This document shows positions 8,160 to 14,504 of a stretch of DNA of 19,778 nucleotides, in pieces. The translations under genes and the position numbers were made by a program. The stretch is from DASQFU01 sp035632955. GTDB lineage: Bacteria; Eisenbacteria; RBG-16-71-46. Numbering within the stretch: position 1 is the first letter of the stretch; every line of letters begins with the position of its first letter. Under the pieces are notes generated by a model. The model was not told the origin of the DNA. It made no database searches and was given only the letters and a program-made list of their open reading frames with translations. The stretch covers positions 1 to 19,778 of the forward strand of contig DASQFU010000148.1 in NCBI GenBank assembly GCA_035632955.1, read 5' to 3'.

Positions 8160-8426
8160 CTAGCGCGGAGGCACGGTGCGCCGGCGCTCCACGAGCTGGG
8201 CGATCGCCCGCACGCTCTCCATATGGTCGGGCAGCACTTCGTGATCGGGGATCGTGATCCCGAAATGCGCTTCGCAGAACTCGACGGTCTTTAGGATGCC
8301 GAGCGAGTCGAGCAGCCCGCGCTCGATCAGGTTTTCGTCCGCGCGCAGATTTTGGAGATCGCGGTCGTAGAAAACCTCGGCCAGCAGGAACTGTCGAATC
8401 GCGGCTTCGGTATCGGTCGCACTCAT
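8160..8426 (-). CDS. Free-standing acyl/peptidyl carrier protein
   Basis: The 88-residue product is a phosphopantetheine carrier: the attachment motif is LLDSL with Ser41, followed by a helix (LGILKTVEFCEAHFGI) and helix IV (MESVRAIAQLVERRR). The acidic EVLPDHMESV region is typical of loop/helix III. Its length is about that of the stand-alone prolyl carriers PltL and RedO as I remember them. The gene overlaps the adenylation gene by ATGA, with a GGAG ribosome binding site six to seven bases upstream. It is inferred to receive the aminoacyl group from the adenylation enzyme and present it to the acyl-CoA-dehydrogenase-like flavoprotein. The carrier fold is clear; the cargo is inferred from neighbours. 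Confidence 0.9.
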   Translation of the reverse strand: MSATDTEAAIRQFLLAEVFYDRDLQNLRADENLIERGLLDSLGILKTVEFCEAHFGITIPDHEVLPDHMESVRAIAQLVERRRTVPPR

Positions 8427-10027
8427 GATCCACTCCAGGGGCTTTGCGGCGGCGCGGACCATACCCCGGCGAGCGCGCGGCGGTCCACTTTGCCCGTGCT
8501 GGTGCGGGGCAGAGCGTCGGCCTGCGCGATCGTTTCCGGCACCATGTAGCGAGGCAGCGTTCGGGCGCAATGTTGCTGCAGCTCAGCCTCGATCACCTGC
8601 GCGCCGCTTCGGGCAACAACCACCGCCCGCAGCCGATGCGTGATCTCGGGGTCGGGAATCGCTAAAACGACCGCCTCGTCGATCGCCGGATGCGCGAGCA
8701 GTGTGGTCTCGATCTCGCCGAGCTCCACGCGGTAGCCGCGTGTCTTGATCTGATGGTCGCGGCGGCCGAGGAACTCGAGCAGCCCGTCGCCCCGCCGCCG
8801 CACCAGATCGCCGGTTCGATATGCATGATCGACGAGACCGGCGGTGACCTCGATCCTTTGGAGCGCGAGTGCCGTGCGCTCGGGATGCCCCCAATAACCC
8901 TTCATCACGCTCGCGCCGCGCACCCACAACTCGCCGGGGGCACCTTCGGGAACCGGACGCAACGCCTCGTCGAGAATCAGTACGTCGTCGTAGGGGCAAG
9001 GCCGGCCAATCGGCAGCGGCGTGTCGTTCCCTGGAGGCGCCGGCACTTCGTACCAGGTGCACACGTTGGTCTCGGTCGGTCCATAGAGGTTGGCGAAGCG
9101 CGCGTGAGGCGCGAGCGACATCAGCCGGCGCAGATGCGGCACCGGCATCACCTCGCCCGCGAACAGCAACACCCGCAACGCCGAGAGGTCGAGGCGCTCG
9201 AGTCCGCCGTGGGAGAGCAGCAGGACGAGCGTGCTCGGCGTCACGTACCACACGGTCAACCGCTGCTCGCTCCAGGCCTTCGCGACCGCGGCCGGGAACG
9301 GCGCGAGTCGCTGCGGCAGCGGGTAGAGCGCGGCTCCGGCATGCGCAGCCGCGAACAGATCGAACGTCGAAAGGTCGAAATGAAATGGCGCGTGACCGGT
9401 GAGCCGGTCGGCGTGCGTCAGCGTGAACGTCTTTGCCGCCCAATCGACGAACGCGAGCGCGTTGCGGTGGGTGAGCATCACGCCCTTTGGCTCACCGGTC
9501 GAGCCCGACGTGTAGAGGACGTACGCGAGATCGTCCTCGAGTGCCGGACAGTCGAAGGGGGCGGCGCTCTCGGCAGCGAGCGCGTTCCAGCCGATCGCCG
9601 GCACGCCCGCGCATGTCGGGCGCTCGGCGGGTCCGTCGGCGAGCCACACGGCCCGCATCGGCGGCCGCTCGGCGAGCGCCTCGTCGATCGCGTCGGCACG
9701 GTTGGCGACGGTGACGAGCGCGGCGACCTGGCAGTCGCGAGCGATGTAGGCCAGCCGCGCGGGCGGGGCGCCCGAATCCACCGGCACATAGGCCGCCCCG
9801 ACCTTCATCGCTCCGTAGAGGGCGACGATCGCGGCGTGCGACTTCGGGAGCCACAGCGCGACCCGGTCACCGCGTCGCACCCCGTGCGCGTGGAGCGAGC
9901 GGGCGAACTGGTTCGCCGCCGCCTCAAGCTCGCCGTAGCTCGTGCGCGCGCCGTCCATCACCACGGCGTCGTGCGCCGCGTCGCGCGCGGCCGCGTCGGT
10001 GACGAGCTGAGGCAGCAGGCGCGCCAT
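8423..10027 (-). CDS. Amino-acid adenylation enzyme, probable L-prolyl-carrier-protein ligase
   Basis: This 534-residue ANL-superfamily enzyme is a stand-alone adenylation domain with no condensation or carrier domain attached. Core motifs are A3 YTSGSTGEPKG (172-182), A4 HFDLSTF (216-222), A5 YGPTET (315-320), A7 YRTGDL (403-408), A8 GYRVELGEIE (431-440) and A10 TSTGK with catalytic Lys513. Asp218 occupies the position that binds the substrate alpha-amine, so an amino acid is expected rather than a fatty acid. The ten specificity residues aligned to GrsA-PheA read Asp218, Leu219, Phe222, Tyr261, Leu288, Ala290, Leu314, Val322, Cys323 and Lys513, which I recall as the code of proline ligases in pyrrole pathways (PltF, RedM, CloN4, AnaC). 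The start is 17 bases after the dehydrogenase gene and lacks a clear Shine-Dalgarno. An exosortase-associated AMP ligase is the main alternative. Confidence 0.88.
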   Translation of the reverse strand: MARLLPQLVTDAAARDAAHDAVVMDGARTSYGELEAAANQFARSLHAHGVRRGDRVALWLPKSHAAIVALYGAMKVGAAYVPVDSGAPPARLAYIARDCQVAALVTVANRADAIDEALAERPPMRAVWLADGPAERPTCAGVPAIGWNALAAESAAPFDCPALEDDLAYVLYTSGSTGEPKGVMLTHRNALAFVDWAAKTFTLTHADRLTGHAPFHFDLSTFDLFAAAHAGAALYPLPQRLAPFPAAVAKAWSEQRLTVWYVTPSTLVLLLSHGGLERLDLSALRVLLFAGEVMPVPHLRRLMSLAPHARFANLYGPTETNVCTWYEVPAPPGNDTPLPIGRPCPYDDVLILDEALRPVPEGAPGELWVRGASVMKGYWGHPERTALALQRIEVTAGLVDHAYRTGDLVRRRGDGLLEFLGRRDHQIKTRGYRVELGEIETTLLAHPAIDEAVVLAIPDPEITHRLRAVVVARSGAQVIEAELQQHCARTLPRYMVPETIAQADALPRTSTGKVDRRALAGVWSAPPQSPWSGS

Positions 10028-10044
10028 GTTCGCTACGCGGGAGG

Positions 10045-11202
10045 CTAGAGTCCGAGGCAGCGCGCGATGATCTTGCGCTGCATCTCGGAGGTCCCCGAGT
10101 AGAGCGTGCCCGAGAGCGCGTCGCGCAGCTCGCGCTCGATCGGGAACTCGGCCATGTAGCCGTAGCCGCCGTGGAGCTGGAGCGCATCGAGGCCGGCGCG
10201 CACATGCGCTTCGCTGACGAACAGTTTTGCGACCGCCGCTTCGAGCACCGCGCTCTTGCCCTGGTCCTTGAGCCAGCCGACGCGGTAGAGAAGCAGGCGC
10301 CCGGCGTCGATCGCGACCTTCATGTCGGCGATCCGGTCCGCGACCGACTCGAACTTCGCGATCGGCTGGCCGAACTGCCGGCGCTCGCGCGCGTAGCGAA
10401 CGCAGTCTTCGAGCAGGCGCTCCATCGCGCCGAGGTGCGCGGCGAAGATGCAGGCGCGCTCCCATTCCATCGCCGAGTTGAAGATCGCGAGTCCTGCACC
10501 CTCGGGCCCGAGCCGGGCCGATTCGGGAACCACGCAATCCTCGAGCACCACTTCGCCCATCGGCGAGGTGCGCAGCCCAAGCTTGCGGAGTGGGGGGCTG
10601 AACGTGACCCCGGGCTGGTCCCGACCGACGAGGAATGCGGTCAGCGCCTTCGTTTTGCCTTCCTGCGTGCGGTCGAGATACGCGAACGTCACCGCCACGT
10701 CCGCCACCGGCGCATTGGTGCTGAACGTCTTCGCGCCGTTCAAGCGATAACCGCCGCCATCCGCGAGGCGCTCGGCGCGCGCCGTGAGCGAGAACACGTC
10801 GGAGCCGGCACCCGGCTCGGTGATCGCGTGAGCGCCAATCGCATCCCCGGCTACGAGACGCGGCAGCCACGCGCGCTTCTGTTCCTCGGTGCCGTAATGC
10901 AGGATCGGCATCTGGCATGCCCACAACTGGGCGTTGAGGCTGAACACGAGCCCGTTGTCTCGGCAGCCGCGCCCGAGAGCCTCCATCGCCGCGATCGTGC
11001 TCACGAGATCGCGACCCTGACCGCCGTATTCGGCCGGGATTGGCAGGCCGAGCAAGCCGAACGCCGCGCACTTGCGCCATGCGTCGCGATCGAAGTCGCT
11101 CTCGGCGTCGCGCCGCTCGAGATCGCGATCCAGCTCCGCGCGCGCGAACGCGAGCACGGCGTCGTACAGCTCCTGCTGCTCATCGCTCAGCGAGAAGTCC
11201 AC
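10045..11202 (-). CDS. Acyl-CoA-dehydrogenase-family flavoprotein, probable prolyl-carrier-protein dehydrogenase
   Basis: A full-length 385-residue acyl-CoA dehydrogenase fold: N-terminal helical domain, central beta domain with the FAD/substrate loop ITEPGAGSD (127-135), and C-terminal helical bundle with RRQFGQPI and LQLHGGYGYM. The usual catalytic Glu near the C-terminus is replaced by Ser369 in LYSGTSEMQR. A Glu at 248 (in MEWERACIF) aligns by eye with the alternative base of isovaleryl-CoA dehydrogenase; the anatoxin enzyme AnaB has, as I recall, its base in the same helix (Glu244). This supports dehydrogenation of prolyl-S-carrier at the alpha position, to dehydroproline or on to pyrrole-2-carboxyl. 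GTG 11202 has GGAGG four to five bases upstream. The gene overlaps the hydrolase gene before it by 16 bases and is followed directly by the adenylation gene. Confidence 0.88.
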   Translation of the reverse strand: MDFSLSDEQQELYDAVLAFARAELDRDLERRDAESDFDRDAWRKCAAFGLLGLPIPAEYGGQGRDLVSTIAAMEALGRGCRDNGLVFSLNAQLWACQMPILHYGTEEQKRAWLPRLVAGDAIGAHAITEPGAGSDVFSLTARAERLADGGGYRLNGAKTFSTNAPVADVAVTFAYLDRTQEGKTKALTAFLVGRDQPGVTFSPPLRKLGLRTSPMGEVVLEDCVVPESARLGPEGAGLAIFNSAMEWERACIFAAHLGAMERLLEDCVRYARERRQFGQPIAKFESVADRIADMKVAIDAGRLLLYRVGWLKDQGKSAVLEAAVAKLFVSEAHVRAGLDALQLHGGYGYMAEFPIERELRDALSGTLYSGTSEMQRKIIARCLGL

Positions 11203-12173
11203 GCGGCCTCCGGACCTCCGCGTGCCAGGTCCCGTGCGGGACGAGCGGGCGCGGCGCTAGGAGCCGGAGCCCCGGTGGAACGGAAGCTCGCGAACCATGC
11301 CATCGCGCGCTCGAAGATCTCGCGCTGGCGGTTCATCTCGAGCAGGCCGTGCACCGTCCCCGGCCACACTTCGAGCTGGATCCGCTCGCGTGCCTCGTCG
11401 TCGAGACGCGGGAACAGGACCTGCTCGGCGGGGCGGAATGTTTGGTACTCGACGTCCTGGCGTCCGTAGAGGAACAAGGCGCGCGCCCGCGAGCGTACGA
11501 GGATCTGGAAATGCTCGACGAAGCCGGAAGCGAGCGGCAGGTCCATGGTCTGAGCGCCGGTCACGGTGCGCTGCGCCATTCGTCCCAGCATGTTGCCCAT
11601 ATATCGCCAGCGCTCGGGACGCGACAACGCAGTCCAGTTCTCGGGATTCCGGAGCGCCTTGAGCAGATGCCCCCAGCCCTTGCGGTCGGCATCCGCCTTG
11701 ACCTGCAGGTCGAGGGACATGACCGGTGCCGCCATGAACAGGATTCCGGCGATCGCCTCGCGCTCCTCCGCCAAGGCCGAAAGCGCGGTGCGCGCGTCGA
11801 AGCACGAGCCGGACAGCACGAAGCGCTTCTCGCCGAATGCCTCGCGCAGGTGGCGGATCACGGCGACGGCGTCGTCCTGGTACGGCCGATTGGGATCGCG
11901 GAAGCCGGTCTCGCCTTCGCTGTCGCCGGTGCCGTGAAAGTCGACGCGGAAGGCGCTGAAGCCGAGCCCCGCGAGCCGGCGGGCGCCCTCGACCCACATA
12001 CGGTTGCGGTGCGAGCGCGGGCTCGTGAGCAACACCGCGCACAAGCCCGCCGGGGGCGCCTCCGGCGCCGGCGGCGTGTAGATGCCGTAAAGCTGGCCGT
12101 GCGGGGAAGGAACGAGGATCGGCTGCTCCGCCTTGGCTCGCTCGAGCTCGGCGGGTGTCTCACGCCACGGCAT
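11187..12173 (-). CDS. Alpha/beta hydrolase with a Cys nucleophile, like exosortase-associated hydrolase 1
   Basis: The 328-residue protein has the alpha/beta-hydrolase core: oxyanion-side strand AVLLTSPRSHRNR, RVDFHGTGDSEGE (77-87), nucleophile elbow GSCFD (122-126), candidate acid Asp240 in LYGRQD, and His275 in GTVHG. Aligned to the usual GxSxG elbow, the nucleophile is Cys124 rather than Ser, as in dienelactone hydrolases and, from memory, the exosortase-A-associated hydrolase 1 family. The triad Cys-Asp-His looks complete. In a carrier-protein operon the likely substrate is a thioester, for release or transfer of the acyl group. The last 30 residues or so are Ala/Pro/Arg-rich and probably disordered. 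The gene overlaps its upstream partner by 14 bases and the dehydrogenase gene by 16, suggesting coordinated translation. Confidence 0.85.
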   Translation of the reverse strand: MPWRETPAELERAKAEQPILVPSPHGQLYGIYTPPAPEAPPAGLCAVLLTSPRSHRNRMWVEGARRLAGLGFSAFRVDFHGTGDSEGETGFRDPNRPYQDDAVAVIRHLREAFGEKRFVLSGSCFDARTALSALAEEREAIAGILFMAAPVMSLDLQVKADADRKGWGHLLKALRNPENWTALSRPERWRYMGNMLGRMAQRTVTGAQTMDLPLASGFVEHFQILVRSRARALFLYGRQDVEYQTFRPAEQVLFPRLDDEARERIQLEVWPGTVHGLLEMNRQREIFERAMAWFASFRSTGAPAPSAAPARPARDLARGGPEAAWTSR

Positions 12174-12999
12174 CGAGCCACTCCACGGTGTGCCGCACCA
12201 GATCCTGGCCGAGCCAGGGGGGATTGGAGATCAATTGCCAGCCCGGCTCCTCGTGAACCAGCACCGTGCGCACCGGCGCGCCACGCTCGGCGAGCGAGGT
12301 GGCCAGCGCCGCGTGAGCGTCCGCGAGCCGCGGGCGCATCTGGACCTGCGCGATCAGGGTCGGCCCTAGCCAACCGCCGAGGCGCTCGCCGAGCTCCGCC
12401 TGGCGCGAGCTTTGGACCAGTGCCCGGTGCAGGTAATAGCCGTGAACGTCCACTTGTCCCTCGCGCTCCACGGCCTGCAGTAGCTCGTCGACCGTCTGGT
12501 CCGGCCGCTGGCCCTGCGCCACCTTCGAGAACAGCACGCCGCGGAGCATGGAGCGGAAGTAGTCGGCGGGACGGTGGACGGGTTCCCAGAGCGCCAGCCC
12601 CGCGGCGTCGTCACGGCGCCCGATCGTTGCTGCCGCCATCAAGGCCCCGAAACGCACGCCGAGCCAGATCACGCGCCGAGCTCCGGACAGTTCGCGCGCC
12701 TGATCCGCCGCAGCCATCGCGTCGTCGGCGAGAGTCGCGAGCGTGACGGCCGCGAAGTCCCCCGACGAATCGCCGTGGCCGCGTGCATGGAAGCGAAACA
12801 CGGGGAACCCGGCCGCGGCGGCCGCTCGCGCATTCAGCACCTCGGGGCGGTACGAGGTCAACTGCTCGACGCCCAGCGTATGGCAATGCACGAGGACCGG
12901 TGCGTTGCGTCGCTCCCGTTCGGGGGCATGAAAGACCGCATACAGCGGGCGGCCAGCGGAGGTGAAGAACAGTGGTGTGGCGGGTGGGGCGATGGACAT
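12160..12999 (-). CDS. Alpha/beta-hydrolase-fold protein lacking the nucleophile, like exosortase-associated hydrolase 2
   Basis: The 279-residue product keeps the fold (LVHCHTLGVEQL near the first core strands, FRFHARGHGDSSGD at 69-81), but its elbow is GVRFG (114-118) with Arg116 at the nucleophile position. No convincing catalytic His follows near the C-terminus; the stretch there reads GWQLISNPPWLGQDLV. It is therefore probably not a hydrolase. It resembles, as I remember it, the hydrolase 2 family of exosortase-A loci, which also occurs next to a Cys-nucleophile partner. A scaffold, regulatory or heterodimer role with the downstream hydrolase is inferred. The ATG at 12999 was chosen because AAAGG precedes it by eight bases and the longer frame would run into the methyltransferase gene. 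Confidence 0.8.
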   Translation of the reverse strand: MSIAPPATPLFFTSAGRPLYAVFHAPERERRNAPVLVHCHTLGVEQLTSYRPEVLNARAAAAAGFPVFRFHARGHGDSSGDFAAVTLATLADDAMAAADQARELSGARRVIWLGVRFGALMAAATIGRRDDAAGLALWEPVHRPADYFRSMLRGVLFSKVAQGQRPDQTVDELLQAVEREGQVDVHGYYLHRALVQSSRQAELGERLGGWLGPTLIAQVQMRPRLADAHAALATSLAERGAPVRTVLVHEEPGWQLISNPPWLGQDLVRHTVEWLDAVA

Positions 13000-13010
13000 G
13001 CGAGCGCCTT

Positions 13011-13928
13011 TCACCTCGTCGGGCCATGGGAGCCAGGCGTGGTCTCCACGCCGGGCTTCCGGAACAGGAACTCGTTGCACACGTTCCCATCCTGGGTCCT
13101 CAGGTATTCAAGAGCCAGCCCGTGGCGCTCGTGAACGTAATTGAAGACCTCGCCCGCGGTCGCGTACTCATACGGAAATCCCCCGAGCCAATCACGGACG
13201 TCATGCCAGAAATCCATCCCGCGCCGTCCCGTGCCGCCGCTGCGATCGGCCATCGCGCGAAACGGGTTGCGCAGCGTTACGAGCCGCGTGGCGACGAAGT
13301 TCGACACGTAGGCGAATTCCATCAGCCGCCGCCGAACAGGTCCCGCGCGATTGTAGGCGCGCTTGATCCGCCACCACATGGCCGAGCTGTCCGGCATTCG
13401 CTGCACGTTGTTGTAGATCGAGATGGCGAGTGCACCACCGGGCTTGACCAAGCCGACGGCGTTGTCGATCGCCTTCCACATCTGTCCGGTGTGATGGAGC
13501 ACACCCCAGGAGTAGACGACGTCGGCGGGACCGAGGCCGGCGATGGGCTTCGGGTCGAGGATCGAGCCACGGGCGATCTGCCATCGGTCGACCGCGATGC
13601 CGTAGCGTTGGCGCACGTACTCGGCGGTCGCGACCGAGTCGGGATCGAAATCGAACGACACGACCCGAGCGGCGTCGAGCCGGCAGGCGGCGAGCGAGAA
13701 CAGCCCGCTCCCGCAGCCGATGTCCACGAAGACGAGACCGCGGAGGCTGTCGCGCCGGAGGAGGGCCTGCAGCGAGCGCTCGGCTTCGGCGACGCGCTCC
13801 TCGCTCAGCGACGCGTCGACGAAGCTCCGCCAGTTGCGGCCGAAGCCGAAGCGAAGCTCGGCGGCGCCGGTCGCCGGCTCCACCGCAAGGTCGGAAGAGG
13901 TCGCTTCAGAGGCGTGGGTGGGGGGCAT
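13011..13928 (-). CDS. Class I SAM-dependent methyltransferase
   Basis: This 305-residue protein is a Rossmann-fold methyltransferase. Motif I is VDIGCGSG (68-75), the acidic ribose-binding residue follows strand 2 in SFDFDP (91-96), and GSILD (121-125) and VVYSWGVLHH (137-146) match motifs II/III of UbiG/UbiE-like enzymes. The FGFGRNW segment (27-33) before the core, and the long C-terminal part with MDFWHDVRDWLGGFPYEYAT, belong to a widespread family of uncertain substrate. It is the first gene of the minus-strand operon, 11 bases upstream of the nucleophile-less hydrolase, so it could methylate the operon's product or precursor. ATG 13928 was preferred over one 30 codons upstream because that frame crosses the predicted promoter; no good ribosome binding site is visible for either. 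Confidence 0.88.
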   Translation of the reverse strand: MPPTHASEATSSDLAVEPATGAAELRFGFGRNWRSFVDASLSEERVAEAERSLQALLRRDSLRGLVFVDIGCGSGLFSLAACRLDAARVVSFDFDPDSVATAEYVRQRYGIAVDRWQIARGSILDPKPIAGLGPADVVYSWGVLHHTGQMWKAIDNAVGLVKPGGALAISIYNNVQRMPDSSAMWWRIKRAYNRAGPVRRRLMEFAYVSNFVATRLVTLRNPFRAMADRSGGTGRRGMDFWHDVRDWLGGFPYEYATAGEVFNYVHERHGLALEYLRTQDGNVCNEFLFRKPGVETTPGSHGPTR

Positions 13929-13963
13929 TTTCGGGCCGGGCCAGGCGGATCGGGAGCGCGTCG

Positions 13964-13977
13964 CGCTGTGGACAGCG
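13964..13977. promoter_or_regulatory. 14-base palindrome in the methyltransferase leader, operator-like
   Basis: CGCTGTGGACAGCG is a perfect inverted repeat of two 6-base half sites around GG. It lies just downstream of the predicted minus-strand transcription start (about 13982) and 36 bases before the methyltransferase ATG. The two-base centre is too tight for a good RNA hairpin, so a repressor site at the start of transcription is more likely. No regulator gene is visible in the window. Confidence 0.4.
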
Positions 13978-13988
13978 TGTGCCGTCGA

Positions 13989-14018
13989 AGTATATCCGGA
14001 GCCCGCCGAGCCCACCAA
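13989..14018 (-). promoter_or_regulatory. Promoter of the minus-strand biosynthetic operon
   Basis: On the minus strand, TTGGTG (14018-14013) and TATACT (13994-13989) are separated by 18 bases. The -10 matches the sigma-70 consensus at five of six positions. The start would fall near 13982, giving a leader of about 54 bases before the methyltransferase gene. The -35 and spacing are identical to the rpsO promoter facing the other way. Confidence 0.6.
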
Positions 14019-14094
14019 AGAACCGCGCGTGGTCCCTTTTCCGCGCCGGGTCCCACTCTCCGCGTTTTGCAGTCCGGAATGGCGGCAATTGGCC

Positions 14095-14124
14095 TTGGTG
14101 GACGTCCCCTCAGGGTGCTAGATT
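14095..14124 (+). promoter_or_regulatory. Promoter of rpsO-pnp
   Basis: TTGGTG (14095-14100) and TAGATT (14119-14124) are separated by 18 bases; TG at 14116-14117 one base before the -10 makes an extended -10 element. Transcription would start near 14131, about 104 bases before the rpsO GTG. Between this and the divergent promoter (14019-14094) I see no gene and no other clear element. Confidence 0.6.
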
Positions 14125-14130
14125 CCCCCG

Positions 14131-14234
14131 GCCCTGGCAGTTGGGGCCGCGGTTCCCACCGCTCGGCCACCCGAGGCCTGACACTCGGTGGCGGGGCGCC
14201 ATCCTCCCTCACCATCGTTCAGGAGGCCACCGCT
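14131..14234 (+). promoter_or_regulatory. Structured rpsO leader, candidate S15 autoregulatory site
   Basis: Two stems can form. The first pairs GGCC (14145-14148) plus GCGGT (14149-14153) with ACCGC (14158-14162) and GGCC (14165-14168), with a TCCC loop and a two-base bulge. The second pairs CCA (14167-14169) plus CCGAG (14171-14175) with CTCGG (14184-14188) and TGG (14189-14191) around an eight-base loop. They share bases 14167-14168, so they compete or rearrange. The ribosome binding site AGGAGG (14221-14226) follows, eight bases before the GTG. S15 represses its own mRNA through leader structures in several bacteria, by different folds; a similar role is inferred. Confidence 0.5.
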
Positions 14235-14504
14235 GTGACGCTCTCGAGAGAGCAGAAGCAGGGGATCATCGGCAAGTTCAAGATTCACGAGGGCGATTCC
14301 GGCTCGCCCGAGGTCCAGATCGCGCTGTTGACCGAGAAAATCCACTACCTCACCGACCACTTCAAGGTTCACAAGCGCGACCATGCATCGCGCCGCGGCT
14401 TGTTGCGGATGGTGGGCCAGCGCCGCCGGCTGCTGGACTATCTCAAGGCCACCAAGGTCGATCGTTATCGCAAGGTGGTCAAGGATCTCGGCTTGCGTCG
14501 CTGA
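14235..14504 (+). CDS. rpsO: 30S ribosomal protein S15
   Basis: The 89-residue product has the standard S15 length and sequence: the helical start TLSREQKQGIIGKF, then DSGSPEVQIALLTEKIHYLTDH, and the 16S-binding KRDHASRRGLLRMVGQRRRLLDYL, ending YRKVVKDLGLRR. It binds the central-domain three-way junction of 16S rRNA early in 30S assembly. It starts with GTG behind an excellent AGGAGG site and has its own promoter and a structured leader. The pnp gene follows after a 162-base structured gap, the usual rpsO-pnp arrangement. Confidence 0.97.
   Translation: MTLSREQKQGIIGKFKIHEGDSGSPEVQIALLTEKIHYLTDHFKVHKRDHASRRGLLRMVGQRRRLLDYLKATKVDRYRKVVKDLGLRR

Noticed and set aside
8690..10048. 452-residue plus-strand frame opposite the adenylation gene
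   Set aside because: It has no motif and mirrors conserved adenylation motifs on the other strand.
8423..11080. An 885-residue open frame that appears to fuse extra N-terminal sequence to the adenylation enzyme
   Set aside because: The extra part is Arg/Ala/Gly-rich and overlaps the clear acyl-CoA-dehydrogenase gene in another frame on the same strand; the real ligase begins at 10027.
7792..13928. Reading the operon as part of an exosortase/PEP-CTERM locus
   Set aside because: The hydrolase pair, AMP ligase and carrier fit, but there is no exosortase, PEP-CTERM protein or PLP-dependent decarboxylase in the window, and the dehydrogenase and specificity residues fit proline chemistry better. 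Kept only as an alternative.
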